DNA of 6,066 bases. Origin: Nanobdellati archaeon. Lineage in GTDB: Archaea > EX4484-52 > JAADEF01. Positions 6,037 through 6,066 of the stretch are shown in pieces. The notes beneath the pieces are model-generated. The model did not search any database, was not told the DNA's origin, and saw only the letters and a program-made list of their open reading frames with translations. The stretch covers positions 1-6,066 of the forward strand of contig JALWJP010000055.1 of assembly GCA_026997215.1 (NCBI GenBank), given 5' to 3'. Both the position numbers and the translations under genes were made by a program. The first letter of the stretch is position 1. Each line of letters starts with the position of its first letter.

Positions 6037-6066
6037 GCCCTAATTTTTCTATGGCAGAAAAATTAT
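6026..6066. repeat. Perfect 14-bp inverted repeat with nested 10-mer repeats
   Basis: Positions 6026-6039 (ATAATTTTTCTGCC) are exactly complementary in reverse to 6053-6066, with a 13-nt spacer. The spacer carries TAATTTTTCT (6041-6050), a direct repeat of 6027-6036, so the same 10-mer occurs three times, twice direct and once inverted. It lies in the non-coding region upstream of the DUF58 gene and runs to the window edge, so it may be longer. It could be an operator, the end of a neighbouring transcript, or part of a larger repeat. Confidence 0.75.

Noticed and set aside
6026..6066. Inverted repeat as a bacterial-type intrinsic terminator.
   Set aside because: The stem is mostly A-T with only a short G/C block, the loop is long, and the context looks archaeal, where hairpin terminators are not the rule.
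1..6066. Search by eye for CRISPR repeats, transposase genes, tRNA or rRNA genes.
   Set aside because: No regularly spaced repeats, transposase motifs or tRNA-like arms were seen, and the DNA is almost fully used by protein genes.

Overview
The window is AT-rich, densely coded DNA that looks archaeal. The evidence is a Dph6/MJ0570-type PP-loop protein (diphthamide pathway), an arginyl-tRNA synthetase with short outer ends, and TATA-like boxes about 27-30 nt before several ATG codons instead of Shine-Dalgarno (SD) sites. The species cannot be named from this sequence; a small-genome or DPANN-type archaeon is possible but unproven.

Layout: positions 1-500 carry the 3' end of a plus-strand gene that enters from outside the window; its product is not recognised. 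Everything else is on the minus strand, read from right to left: a DUF58/VWA-like protein (about 5967-5035), a diphthine--ammonia ligase family protein (5033-4344), a Glu/Leu/Phe/Val-type glutamate dehydrogenase (4317-3082), arginyl-tRNA synthetase (3042-1504) and a GT4-type glycosyltransferase (1494-460). The glycosyltransferase gene and the plus-strand gene converge and share their last 41 bp. Gaps between minus-strand genes are only 1, 26, 39 and 9 nt, so no stretch over 300 bases lacks a gene.

Expression layout: the two tightly coupled downstream genes (the Dph6-like gene and the glycosyltransferase) have SD-like sequences that touch or overlap the preceding stop codon. The DUF58, glutamate dehydrogenase and argS genes lack a clear SD but have TATA-like boxes at the distance expected for leaderless archaeal mRNAs. 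This suggests three units: DUF58-dph6, gdhA alone, and argS-glycosyltransferase. The genes are mostly housekeeping (translation, EF2 modification, nitrogen metabolism, glycan synthesis) and do not form one recognisable pathway. No mobile element, CRISPR array, tRNA or rRNA was seen. The most notable non-coding structure is a perfect 14-bp inverted repeat at the right edge, just upstream of the DUF58 gene. I found no convincing undescribed system.
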